Assembly (NCBI RefSeq): GCF_018325905.1
Contig: NZ_AP021901.1
Span: 2,232,001-2,296,000 of the forward strand
DNA: 64,000 nucleotides
Direction of reading: 5' to 3'
Origin: Pseudomonas sp. St316
GTDB lineage: Bacteria; Pseudomonadota; Gammaproteobacteria; Pseudomonadales; Pseudomonadaceae
Shown here piece by piece: positions 9,001 to 15,373 of this stretch. Every line of letters starts with the position of its first letter. Within the stretch, counting starts at the first letter, position 1. A program made the position numbers and the translations under genes. The notes beneath the pieces are model-generated. The model searched no databases. It was not told where the DNA came from and saw only the letters and a list, made by a program, of their open reading frames with translations.

Positions 9001-11581
9001 TCTGCGTGACCTGTTCAATCATCCGCAGCTCAAGGCGCTGGCGGCGCTGATGGCCGGAAACGTGGAGGGGCAGGTTCGCGCGGGTGATTCCCGAGGGGTT
9101 CGGCTCAAGGCTCATGGGCCGCGACGTTCGGCACCGCTGTCGTTGGTGCAGCGGCGTTTGTGGATCGCCGAACAACTGTCCGGCGGCACGTCGGCCTATG
9201 GTATGCCCATGGCGCTGCGCCTGTGCGGTGGGTTGTCGGTGGAACACCTGATGAGCAGCTTTGCCGAAGTGGTGCGCCGCCATGACGTGCTCCGTACCGC
9301 ATATGTGCAAGACGAAGAAGGCGATCCGCTGGCGCTGATTGCCGACGAGGTGCAGTTGGACTTCCCGCTGATCGACCTGTCCGACCTCTCGCCCGGCGCC
9401 CAGCAGGAGCAGGTGGTCCAGGCGACGCTGGAGAACGCCCGCACTCCTATCGACCTGGAGCAGGCACCGCTGTTGCGCGGGCGGATCCTGCGCTTGGGGC
9501 CGAGCGAACATGTGTTGTTGTACGCCATGCATCACATCATCTTCGATGGCTGGTCGATGGGGCTGTTGGTCGACGAACTGGTGCAGGCCTATGAGGCATC
9601 GCTCACCGGCAAACCGATGCCGCTGGCGCCCCTGGAGGTTCAGTACCAGGACTTCGCGCTGTGGCAGCAGGCGCTGGAAGAGCAGGGTGTTCTGGCGCGT
9701 CAGGCCGAGTACTGGAAGCACCGCCTCAGCGGCTACGAGGGACGCCTGAACCTGCCGCTGGACAACCCTCGGGGCCAGACCGCGTCCTATGACGGCGATG
9801 CGTTGCAATTCCAGCTTTCCAGCGGCTTGACCGGGGCATTGCGGCGGTTATCCAGCGAGGCCGGGGTCACGCTGTACAGCACGCTGCTGGCGTCTTTCCA
9901 GGTGTTGTTGCATCGGCTCAGCGGTGCGCAAGACATGGTGCTCGGCGCCGACGTGGCCGGTCGTGAACAGCCGGAGCTGGAGCGGCTGATCGGTTTCTTC
10001 GTCAACGTGTTGCCCCTGCGTTCGCACTTGGACGCCGAGGCCACGTTCGCCAGCTTCCTGGCGCGCACCCAGGACAATCTGCTCGACGCGCTGGAGCATC
10101 AGGATCTGCCATTCGACCAGATTGTCGAAGCCTCGGGCGTAGCGCGACACAAGGGCATGAACCCGTTGCTCCAGGTGTTGTTCGTGATGAACAACGTGCC
10201 GGTGCGTCCACGGTCCATGGCGGGATTGAGCATGGAGTTCCTGCCGGCGCTGGAGACCCATTCTAAATTCGACATGGCGTTGTTCGTTGACGAAGAAGAA
10301 GGGCAATTGCGCGGTAATTGGCAATTCGCCACAACCTTGTTCGGACATGAGCGCATTCAGCACCTGATTCAGGCCTGGACAGCCCTGTTGGAACAGATCG
10401 TCGCTGATCAGGACATTCAATTGGGAGCTATCAGCATGCCAGTCGACAACACGGCGACGGCCGTCACGCCTGCCACCGTCCCGGGGCCCAAGGCCGACAA
10501 ATTGGGCAAGTTTCTCAAGCGCTCCGTGACACCGCTCGCCAAGCCTCGTGCGGCGCGGGTGCGTGAATCACTGGTGGCTGCACCGCAGTGCTTTCCCTTG
10601 ATGCTGGAACCGGGCGAGCCCCATCTGGATGTCATCGAGTGGATTCACCAGAACCGGCCGCTGATCGAGCAAAAGCTCGCTGAGCATGCGGGCATTCTGT
10701 TCCGCGGTTTCGAGCTGGACGGTATCCAGGGTTTTGAAGCGTTTGCCGAAGCAGTACAGCCAGGGCTTTATGGTCAGTACGGCGACCTGCCCAAGAAAGA
10801 AGGCGGCAAGAACACCTACCGTTCCACGCCGTACCCCGAGCGCAAGATGATCCTGTTCCACAACGAAAGCTCCCATCAGGATCGCTGGCCGCGCAAGCAG
10901 ATGTTCTATTGCGAGCAAGCCGCGCCTGTGGGCGGGGCGACCCCGGTGGTGGATTGCCGCTTGATGTATGAACAACTGCCGGCGGACCTTCGCGAGAAGT
11001 TCGAAGACAAAGGCCTGCTCTACGTGCGCACCTTCACCGACAAACTCGACGTGTCGTGGCAGCACTTCTTCAAGACCGAAAACCGCCTTGAAGTGGAGGC
11101 CCGCTGTCGGGCGGGCGGCATCCAATGGCGCTGGCTCGATAACGACGAGTTGCAGACCCGCACACCGGGGCCCGCGATCATCACGCACCCGATCACTGGA
11201 GCGAAGTCGTTCTTCAATCAGGTGCAATTGCATCACATCTATTGGCTGGACCCGGATGTGCGGGAAGACCTGCTGTCGATGTTCGGCCTGGAGCGCATGC
11301 CCCGGCATGTGTACTACGGCGACGGCACACCGATTGAAGATGAGGTGATGGCGCGTATCGGTGAGCTGTATGAAGCCTGCGCGGTGCGTTTCGACTGGCA
11401 AAAAGGCGATGTGATCCTGCTGGACAACATGCTGGTGGCCCACGCCCGCGATCCGTTCGAGGGGCCGCGCAAAATCGTGGTGGCCATGGGCGATATGTAC
11501 GACCACAGCAGCCTTGGGAGTCCGTCGGCCGCCGGGCAAACCGCCCGGGGCGCACTCAACACCGAGGAAGCCGGAGCATGA
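2..11581 (+). CDS. Pyoverdine NRPS, 5'-partial, with C-terminal Asp beta-hydroxylase domain
   Basis: Non-ribosomal peptide synthetase open at the left edge; the frame continues upstream of base 62, so the true start lies outside. Domain order (residues counted from base 62): rest of an A domain (1-285) and T (Ser about 329); C (HHIVSDAW near 513), A (865-1340), T (GGDS about 1386) and E (HHLVVDG near 1572); C (HHILMDG near 2043), A (2360-2915) and T (about 2958); a last C (HHIIFDG near 3157); then a TauD-like Fe(II)/2-oxoglutarate oxygenase (3510-3815) with likely metal ligands H3600, E3602 and H3794. Specificity residues I read are DILQLGLI (Gly), DVWHVSLI (Ser, epimerised to D) and DLWNNALT (Ala/Gly-like, unsure). 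The last C has no A-T partner in this protein; the next gene supplies it. The third A domain carries an in-frame REP insertion of about 60 residues. Pyoverdine assignment rests on neighbours. The paralogue name (pvdI/J/D) cannot be fixed. Confidence 0.93.
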   Translation, partial: FSFDIFGLEIYGPLSAGASIVLTGQNVHQDPQAVLALIERHDVTVLQATPSSWRMLLDHEHAALLSGRTFLCGGEALPLELAQRLLALSPKVWNLYGPTETTIWSALHPLSLESSRPYLGKPLDNTALYVVGSDLTLNPPGAPGELLIGGDGLARGYFQRPALTAERFVPDPFSTTGERLYRTGDLTRYRAEGVVEYLGRIDHQVKIRGLRIELGEIEAALLARDSVRETVVVAHEGPTGAQLVGYVVPASGEVADESLLRASLKAALKAQLPEYMVPAHLLFLAQLPLTPNGKVDRKALPAPDAGDLQQTYVAPRSQHEQQVAAIWQEVLKLERVGLEDNFFELGGHSLLVTQVVSRIRRTLGIEVPLRSLFEHGTLRDFVSAFDLGQAEQPLAMVSVPRDQPLPLSFAQERQWFLWKMDPDSAAYNIPTALRLRGALDKIALRRSFEALVARHESLRTRFVESDGGTCQVIRAQGQVDFVERRLAGEDEARVQAFIEQQMQAPFDLLNDALLRVVLLELGEQEHILVLALHHIVSDAWSLQVMVDDLMSLYSAFTLGQPALLPALAVQYADYAVWQRQWMAAGERERQLAYWTGQLGGEQPLLELPTDHPRPAQQSLRGARLPIVLDRALSDALKALARRENVTLFVLLLGSFQALLHRYSGQADIRVGVPIANRQRLETERLIGFFVNTQVLRAEFHGDLTGAGLLQQLKQTAMAAQMHQDLPFEQLVDALQPQRNLSHSPLFQAMFNHRNETASAFESALPGLAVEPLGWEQRTAQFDLSLETTDSPEGLHAALIYATDLFEPATLARMGQHWLNLLQGMVQDLHRPVAQWTLLGDDERRHLLVDWNATAVSYPLDRSVQGLIEDQVRRTPDAPALVFGEQRLSYAELNARANRLAHTLIEHGVGPDVLVGIAVERSVEMVLGLLAILKAGGAYVPLDPEYPQDRLAYMFDDSGIGLLLTQQHLLAQLPIPDGLRSLALDLPDAGLHTGRESNPDVEVHAENLAYVIYTSGSTGKPKGAGNRHSALVNRLCWMQQAYRLDATDSVLQKTPLSFDVSVWEFFWPLLTGATLVVAAPGAHRDPTQLIELITAQRITTLHFVPSMLQAFVQDPRVAECTSLTRIVCSGEALPVDAQQQVFAKLPNASLYNLYGPTEAAIDVTHWTCVEEGRDSVPIGQPIANLGTYIFDDELAPVPVGVIGELYLAGEGLARGYHRRAALTAERFVTGPFGHGQRLYRTGDLARYRSDGVIEYAGRMDHQVKIRGLRIELGEIEARLAEHDEVRETVVVAQDGTLLVAYVVPAGAERLNADDAIRQALQGRLKGHLSQSLPDYMVPQHWVWLEQLPVSPNGKLERKALPKANISVSPKAYIAPNTALEQALAAIWQSVLGREQVGVSDNFFELGGDSIISIQVVSRARQAGIHFSPKDLFVHQTIQGLASVATLGASGPGFDQGPVTGNAVLLPFQQLFFEQDMAEPHHWNQSVLLKGLRPVHAEHLEQALQAVVSHHDALRLAFVRENDAWTARHQTLTEQDAVWQRSALLWAAEVADAPALERLAEQAQRSLELESGALLRGVLASLADGSQRLLLVIHHLVVDGVSWRILLEDLQQAYEQLQAGQAPKLPAKTSATQAWAQRLKTHAGSAALQAQMAYWQGQLAGVRNDLPCDRPEGELRRCHEAQVQTRLDKHQTQRLLQQAPSAYRTQVNDLLLTALSRVIGRWTGEASTLIQLEGHGREALFDDLDLSRSVGWFTSLFPVRLTPAATLEDSLKAIKEQLRAIPDKGLGFGVLRYLGDEQTRRTLAALPMPRITFNYLGQFDSGFSDAADGLFIPASEPAGTPQSPLAPLDNWLTLNGSVYAGELSIDWTFSRHMFDESTIQRLALEYAQELQGLIDYCCQTRHQGFTPSDFPLAGLNQAQLDALPLAPRDVEDIYPLSPMQQGMLFHSLYEQQAGHYINQLRVDVEGLDVERFRQAWQAAVDAHEVLRSSFVWEGDFKRALQVVHKQMEVAFLFHDGCAAANPSQDLDALALAQRQQGFELDAAPLLRLLVVRVAEERYHLIYTSHHILMDGWSNSQLLGEVLQRYGGQPFVASGSRYRDYIAWLQRQDAAASEAFWMPLLQRLETPTRLADAIAPPAQASAGYGDHVQVLDEALTRRLEAFARASKVTVNTLVQAAWLLLLQRYTGKDTVAFGATVAGRPADLPGIEQQIGLFINTLPVIASPQAGQSLDSWLQAVQAQNLMLREFEHTALLDIQRWAGQGGEALFDSLLVFENYPIAQALEQGAPDGLRFGPPITQEQTSYPLTLLVELDRQLSVHMSYQLASFSADTVQRLTAHLARLLGQMADGSERCLGELSMLAFDEHQRQVHDWNPVDAPFEQALCIHQMIARQAQAMPEALAVTFANTRLSYGELDTQANRLAHKLIELGVGPEVRVGVAMPRSEQLLIALLAVLKAGGAYVPLDPDYPAERVAYMLDDSRARVLLTEQAVAATLDVPSETAVLMLDHLDLASYPLSAPHTAVTPDNLAYVIYTSGSTGKPKGVAIAHRNVLALIDWSKSVYSRDDIQGVLASTSVCFDLSVWELFVTLANGGSLIIARNALELPHLPARDQVRLINTVPSAIAALQRSGEIPASVRIINLAGEPLKQSLVDALYQHPTCGSGPVQAGPVETKPVGAGPVGAKLARDSVLSAGPYATDPQPSRASFAPTSSLPQGIEQGIEHVYDLYGPSEDTTYSTWSRRTAGGTANIGRPLKHTASYLLDADLQPVPQGVSAQLYLSGAGITRGYLGRAAMTAEKYVPNPFSASGERLYRTGDLCRYRADGVLEYQGRIDHQVKIRGFRIELGEIEARLLQQPQVRDVAVLAQDAAGGQQLVAYVVAYVVASGVTSALQPDESALRAQLKASLREHLPDYMIPAHLLFLDQLPLTPNGKLDRKALPAVETGLSQSGYEAPVSELEQQIAGVWQEVLELEQVGRNDHFFERGGHSLLATQVVSRLRNLTDYPLSLRDLFNHPQLKALAALMAGNVEGQVRAGDSRGVRLKAHGPRRSAPLSLVQRRLWIAEQLSGGTSAYGMPMALRLCGGLSVEHLMSSFAEVVRRHDVLRTAYVQDEEGDPLALIADEVQLDFPLIDLSDLSPGAQQEQVVQATLENARTPIDLEQAPLLRGRILRLGPSEHVLLYAMHHIIFDGWSMGLLVDELVQAYEASLTGKPMPLAPLEVQYQDFALWQQALEEQGVLARQAEYWKHRLSGYEGRLNLPLDNPRGQTASYDGDALQFQLSSGLTGALRRLSSEAGVTLYSTLLASFQVLLHRLSGAQDMVLGADVAGREQPELERLIGFFVNVLPLRSHLDAEATFASFLARTQDNLLDALEHQDLPFDQIVEASGVARHKGMNPLLQVLFVMNNVPVRPRSMAGLSMEFLPALETHSKFDMALFVDEEEGQLRGNWQFATTLFGHERIQHLIQAWTALLEQIVADQDIQLGAISMPVDNTATAVTPATVPGPKADKLGKFLKRSVTPLAKPRAARVRESLVAAPQCFPLMLEPGEPHLDVIEWIHQNRPLIEQKLAEHAGILFRGFELDGIQGFEAFAEAVQPGLYGQYGDLPKKEGGKNTYRSTPYPERKMILFHNESSHQDRWPRKQMFYCEQAAPVGGATPVVDCRLMYEQLPADLREKFEDKGLLYVRTFTDKLDVSWQHFFKTENRLEVEARCRAGGIQWRWLDNDELQTRTPGPAIITHPITGAKSFFNQVQLHHIYWLDPDVREDLLSMFGLERMPRHVYYGDGTPIEDEVMARIGELYEACAVRFDWQKGDVILLDNMLVAHARDPFEGPRKIVVAMGDMYDHSSLGSPSAAGQTARGALNTEEAGA
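7965..8144. repeat. REP doublet inserted in frame in NRPS adenylation domain
   Basis: Inverted REP arms lie at 8024-8045 (GTGGGAGCAAAGCTTGCTCG...) and 8090-8112, flanked by partial GTGGGAG copies at about 7968 and 8120. The whole stretch is read through as about 60 extra residues rich in Gly, Pro, Ala and Ser. It separates the segment ending LYQHP from IEHVYDLYGPSEDTT, just before the A5 core motif. No stop codon is created, and the insert is a multiple of three. The last codons repeat GIEQ-GIEH, a small direct duplication at the exit point. Confidence 0.88.
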
Positions 11582-14500
11582 ACGAGGTCACGATGGACGC
11601 GCACAGTTCAGGGTTCGCCCTGACCCCCGAGCAACAAACGCAGCTCGAACAACGGCCCGGCACGGTGACCTGTGGCGAGGCGTTGCGCTGGCTGAATGTG
11701 ATGATCGACGGTGATCTCGATCCGCAGCGCTTGCAGGTCGCGTTCGATACGCTGCTGGCGCAGCAGCCGATGCTGTTGGCGCGGCTGGGCAAAGTCGCCG
11801 GTTTCCACGGTTGGCGTCAGGCCGTCGCCAGCGCCGCTCGCTTCCCGCTGACGGTACAGGCCGGCGAGCAACGGGCCGAGGACATCCAGGCGCAGATCGA
11901 GGACTTGATGGGGCGCGTTTTTGTGATCGGTGAATCGGACAGCCTCCAGGCCGTGCTCTATCGTCTGGCGCCACGGCAATGGCAATTGGTGCTGGGCATC
12001 GCCCGCTACAGTGCCGATGCGCAGTCGCTGAATCTGCTGCTTGAACACCTCCAGCAAGCCTGCGCCGGGGCTCATGCAGAGGATGACGAAGCGCCGGGCG
12101 AGTTTGCCCAGTACCTGGAATGGCGCAGTGAAGTGGTGCTGGATGAAGACGCCGCCAGCGCACGAGCTTACTGGCAGCAACACTTGCAAGGGATGCAGGC
12201 GGACATCGCTACGCCATGGCTGGCGGCGCGCAGCACCAGCGCTGAGACAGGTACCGCCGACAGCCACGTATCGCTGAGCCTGGAGCCGGCTCAACGTGAG
12301 GCTTTGCACTGCCTGGCCGAGCAGCTTGGCCAGCCGCTGGCCACGCTGCTGCAGGGCGCGTGGTGGGTGTTGCTGGGACGTTTGAGCGGGCTTGAACAGG
12401 CGCTGGTCGGCGTGCGCCATGACAGCCGCGACGACTATGAATACTTCGCCAATGCCGTGGGCGTGTTCGAGAAAACCCTGCCACTGTGCGTTTCGTTGCC
12501 TGCCACGGTGTCGTTCAGCGAGTGGTTGGACGAGCTGGCGGCGCGCCTTGAAGCCCATCGCACCTGGCAGGAATACTGGGCGCCGGAACTGGCGCCTGAC
12601 GCGGCGCGCCCGGCCTACGGCTTTACGCTGGGGCAGGCGAGCGCTAGCGGGCACAGTGGCGGTCTGCACTGGACCGTCGCAGAGTCCGTGCATGTGCCGG
12701 CAGAACCGTTCGAGTTGCTGATGCAGGTTCAATTGAACGAGCGCCACACCACGCTCAATCTGCATTACGCCCGTTCGCGTTATTCGTCAGCCTCGGCCAA
12801 CGCGGTACTGGAACAGTACGGCGTGCTGTTGGCCTCGATCCTGGCCGCGCCCCACCGTGCACTCGCGCAGCTCAGCCTGCTCAGTCGCGCTCAGGAGCAG
12901 CGCTTGTTGGCGATCAATCCGCCGATGCAGGCTTTGGCGGATGGCCGTTATCTGCCGCAGCGCATCGCCGATCTGGCGCTGCATATACCGGACGCCATCG
13001 CCCTGACCGACGCTCATCTGCAATTGAGCTACAGCCAGTTGCAAGCCCAGGTCGACAGTCTGGCGCTGGGGCTCAAGCACCAAGGCGTGGGCGCCGGTTC
13101 GATTGTCGCGCTGGCGTTGCCGCGCTCGGCGCAGCTGGTGATTGCAATGCTGGCGAGCTGGCGTTTGGGGGCGGCGTATCTGCCCCTGGATGTGCAGTGG
13201 CCCCAGGCGCGTCAGGCGTTGATGCTGGACCAGGCCGGCGCGGCGCTGTTGCTGACTGATGCGGCGCATCTGCCAGCCTGGCAGGACCAGCCGTATGAAG
13301 CCCTGACGGCGGCGCAGTTGCGTCAGTCGCCGGCGCCGTTGCCAGCGCTCGCCACCCAAGGCAACGACATCGCTTATGTATTGTTTACATCGGGCTCCAC
13401 GGGTGTGCCCAAAGGTGTGGTGATCGAGCATCGGCAATTGCTCAACTACACCGCCCAAGCCAGTCAGGCACTGGGCCTTGCGCAGTGCAAAAACGTCGGT
13501 TTCAGTTCCACCGTAGCGGCGGACCTGGGCAACACCACGTTGTTTGGCGGGTTGTTCAATGGCGCGACCCTGCATGTGGCCAGCGATGAGCAGATGCAGG
13601 ACGGCGCGTTGTTTGCCCAGTACCTGCAACAGCAGCAGATCGACTGCCTGAAGATCGTGCCGTCGCACCTTGCGGCGCTGCTCGACAGCGGGCGGGCGAC
13701 ACTGCCGCGTACCCTGGTGCTGGGCGGCGAATCGATTGCGCCGACCTTGATCGAGCGCATCGCCCGGTTGCGCGGTGATTGTCGGGTGTTCAACCACTAC
13801 GGGCCGACCGAAGCCACGGTCGGGGTGATGATTCATCCGTTGTCACTGCACGGCGCTGCCGACGATTGTTCGGCGCTGACCCAGGTGTTGGGCAACAACC
13901 AGGTCTACGTGCTGGATGCCGATCTGCGTTTGGCGCCGGTGGGTGTGCTGGGCGAGCTGTACCTGGGCGGTGCGCAGTTAAGTCGGGGTTATCTGAATGC
14001 CCAGGCCGACGAGCAGATGTTCATCCAGAGTCCGTTCGATCCGGCGCAGCGTCTATATCGCAGCGGCGACCTGGCGCGTTATCGCGCGGATGGGGCGATC
14101 CAGTTGCACGGTCGGCGTGATCAGCAGGTCAAGGTGCGCGGTTTCCGCATTGAACTGGCAGAGATCGAGGCCGAGCTTCTGCGCCTGCCGCAGGTGGTCG
14201 AAGCGCTGGTGCTGCCGGCGGCGTCCGCCGAGCAGGGGTTGTTGGCCTTTGTCGTGGCACAGCAGGGGCTGTCGGCGGGCTTGCTGGACGTTGTGCGTGC
14301 TGAGCTGAGCGCACGCCTGCCCAGCGTGATGGTTCCACAGCGCCTGCAACTGATCGAACAGTTCCCGCGCCTGGCCAACGGCAAGATTGATCGCAAGGCG
14401 CTGCAGCAGAGGGCGGATGTGGCGGCGGATGACCAAGACGCCGCACCGCGCGATGCGCTGGAGCAATTGCTCGCCGCACGCATGGCGCAATTGCTTGGGT

Positions 14501-14802
14501 TGGAGCGATTGGGCATCGACCGCGACTTCTTCGCCGCCGGTGGGCATTCGTTGCTGGTGATCAAGTTGGTGGCAGGTATTCGCAAGTTGTTGCAGTGCGA
14601 AATTCATCCGGGGCTGGTCTTCGATCATCCGACCGTGGCGTCGTTGGCACTGGCCTTGCGGGCGGTGGAGAGCAGCCCGGGGCAACTGGAAAAAATCGCC
14701 CAGGTGCGCCTGCGCATGGAAGCGATGAGCCCCGAGGAAAAGGCACTGCTGACCGAACAGGCGCTGCAGCTGCAAGCCGCCAAGGCTGAGCAAGGCAGCT
14801 GA
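11578..14802 (+). CDS. NRPS with interface-like C domain, Asp-specific A domain and T domain
   Basis: A 1074-residue synthetase whose ATG overlaps the previous stop (ATGA), so translation is probably coupled. Residues 15-430 resemble a condensation domain, but the HHxxxDG position reads ARYSADA (near 142-148), so it should not condense. This fits the non-catalytic 'interface' domains described beside siderophore Asp beta-hydroxylases. The A domain (460-965, TSGSTG near 604) gives specificity residues DLTKVGHV, matching the Asp code DLTKVGHI. A T domain follows (GGHSL, Ser near 988), then a short helical tail; there is no C or TE after it. Inferred role: load Asp, present it to the TauD domain fused to the preceding NRPS for beta-hydroxylation, then accept the chain through that protein's last C domain. 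Confidence 0.9.
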   Translation: MNEVTMDAHSSGFALTPEQQTQLEQRPGTVTCGEALRWLNVMIDGDLDPQRLQVAFDTLLAQQPMLLARLGKVAGFHGWRQAVASAARFPLTVQAGEQRAEDIQAQIEDLMGRVFVIGESDSLQAVLYRLAPRQWQLVLGIARYSADAQSLNLLLEHLQQACAGAHAEDDEAPGEFAQYLEWRSEVVLDEDAASARAYWQQHLQGMQADIATPWLAARSTSAETGTADSHVSLSLEPAQREALHCLAEQLGQPLATLLQGAWWVLLGRLSGLEQALVGVRHDSRDDYEYFANAVGVFEKTLPLCVSLPATVSFSEWLDELAARLEAHRTWQEYWAPELAPDAARPAYGFTLGQASASGHSGGLHWTVAESVHVPAEPFELLMQVQLNERHTTLNLHYARSRYSSASANAVLEQYGVLLASILAAPHRALAQLSLLSRAQEQRLLAINPPMQALADGRYLPQRIADLALHIPDAIALTDAHLQLSYSQLQAQVDSLALGLKHQGVGAGSIVALALPRSAQLVIAMLASWRLGAAYLPLDVQWPQARQALMLDQAGAALLLTDAAHLPAWQDQPYEALTAAQLRQSPAPLPALATQGNDIAYVLFTSGSTGVPKGVVIEHRQLLNYTAQASQALGLAQCKNVGFSSTVAADLGNTTLFGGLFNGATLHVASDEQMQDGALFAQYLQQQQIDCLKIVPSHLAALLDSGRATLPRTLVLGGESIAPTLIERIARLRGDCRVFNHYGPTEATVGVMIHPLSLHGAADDCSALTQVLGNNQVYVLDADLRLAPVGVLGELYLGGAQLSRGYLNAQADEQMFIQSPFDPAQRLYRSGDLARYRADGAIQLHGRRDQQVKVRGFRIELAEIEAELLRLPQVVEALVLPAASAEQGLLAFVVAQQGLSAGLLDVVRAELSARLPSVMVPQRLQLIEQFPRLANGKIDRKALQQRADVAADDQDAAPRDALEQLLAARMAQLLGLERLGIDRDFFAAGGHSLLVIKLVAGIRKLLQCEIHPGLVFDHPTVASLALALRAVESSPGQLEKIAQVRLRMEAMSPEEKALLTEQALQLQAAKAEQGS

Positions 14803-14872
14803 CGAGGGATGCCATTGCGGCGTTGGGCTGCTTTAGGGGCTGCTCAGCTCTTAAGTGCTAAGCAGGGCCATC

Positions 14873-15003
14873 GTGGCGAGGGAGCTTGCTCCCGCTGGAC
14901 TGCGCAGCAGTCCTGAAACTGGCTGTTGCCATTTGTCTGGCTCACCGTGCAATCGCTTTTGGGGGCCGCTGCGCAGCCCAGCGGGAGCAAGCTCCCTCGC
15001 CAC
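14873..15003. repeat. REP doublet, GTGGCGAGGGAGC class
   Basis: Inverted arms GTGGCGAGGGAGCTTGCTCC (14873 on) and its complement ending at 15003 are separated by about 80 bases with a second short inverted pair (CTGCGCAGCAG / CTGCGCAGC). It occupies the gap after the second NRPS gene. Only one other feature, the terminator at 15054-15090, is seen in the 571-base gap before fpvA. Confidence 0.85.
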
Positions 15004-15053
15004 AATGGTGTTCGCGGCTCTGGTGTCGGCCGTGTTCATGAAAGCCTGGTATT

Positions 15054-15090
15054 AAAAAGGCCGTCGCCTAACAGCGACGGCCTTTTTTTT
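15054..15090 (+). terminator. Rho-independent terminator after the NRPS pair
   Basis: Stem AAGGCCGTCGC / GCGACGGCCTT around loop CTAACA, followed by a run of eight T. It lies about 250 bases after the NRPS stop and should separate that operon from fpvA. Confidence 0.88.
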
Positions 15091-15373
15091 ATTATTTTTG
15101 TAAATGATAAATAAACTCATTCCGGTTTTTGGCAAGTGCTGCGTCTTACTTAGGTATGTGGGCAAATCGGGTCGGGCAGGACGTCCAGGCACCGGGTTTG
15201 TTCAGTAAAGACTTCGCCGTCGTCCAGCCGAATGACCGCGCCGGGGAGGGGCCGGTCGGCCACGCACTGACACGTTGCCCCGAGGCAATCGACCGTGCGG
15301 GTTCACGTGTGCTGGCGAGCGGCGGGCCCTTCGGCCCCATGGACTTTTACTTCTACCAATAATAGAGAGCACG

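Noticed and set aside
15101..15184. TAAAT-containing stretches upstream of fpvA as an iron-starvation box
   Set aside because: No CGT at 16 or 17 bases from either TAAAT; the best alternative has the wrong spacing and a changed first block.
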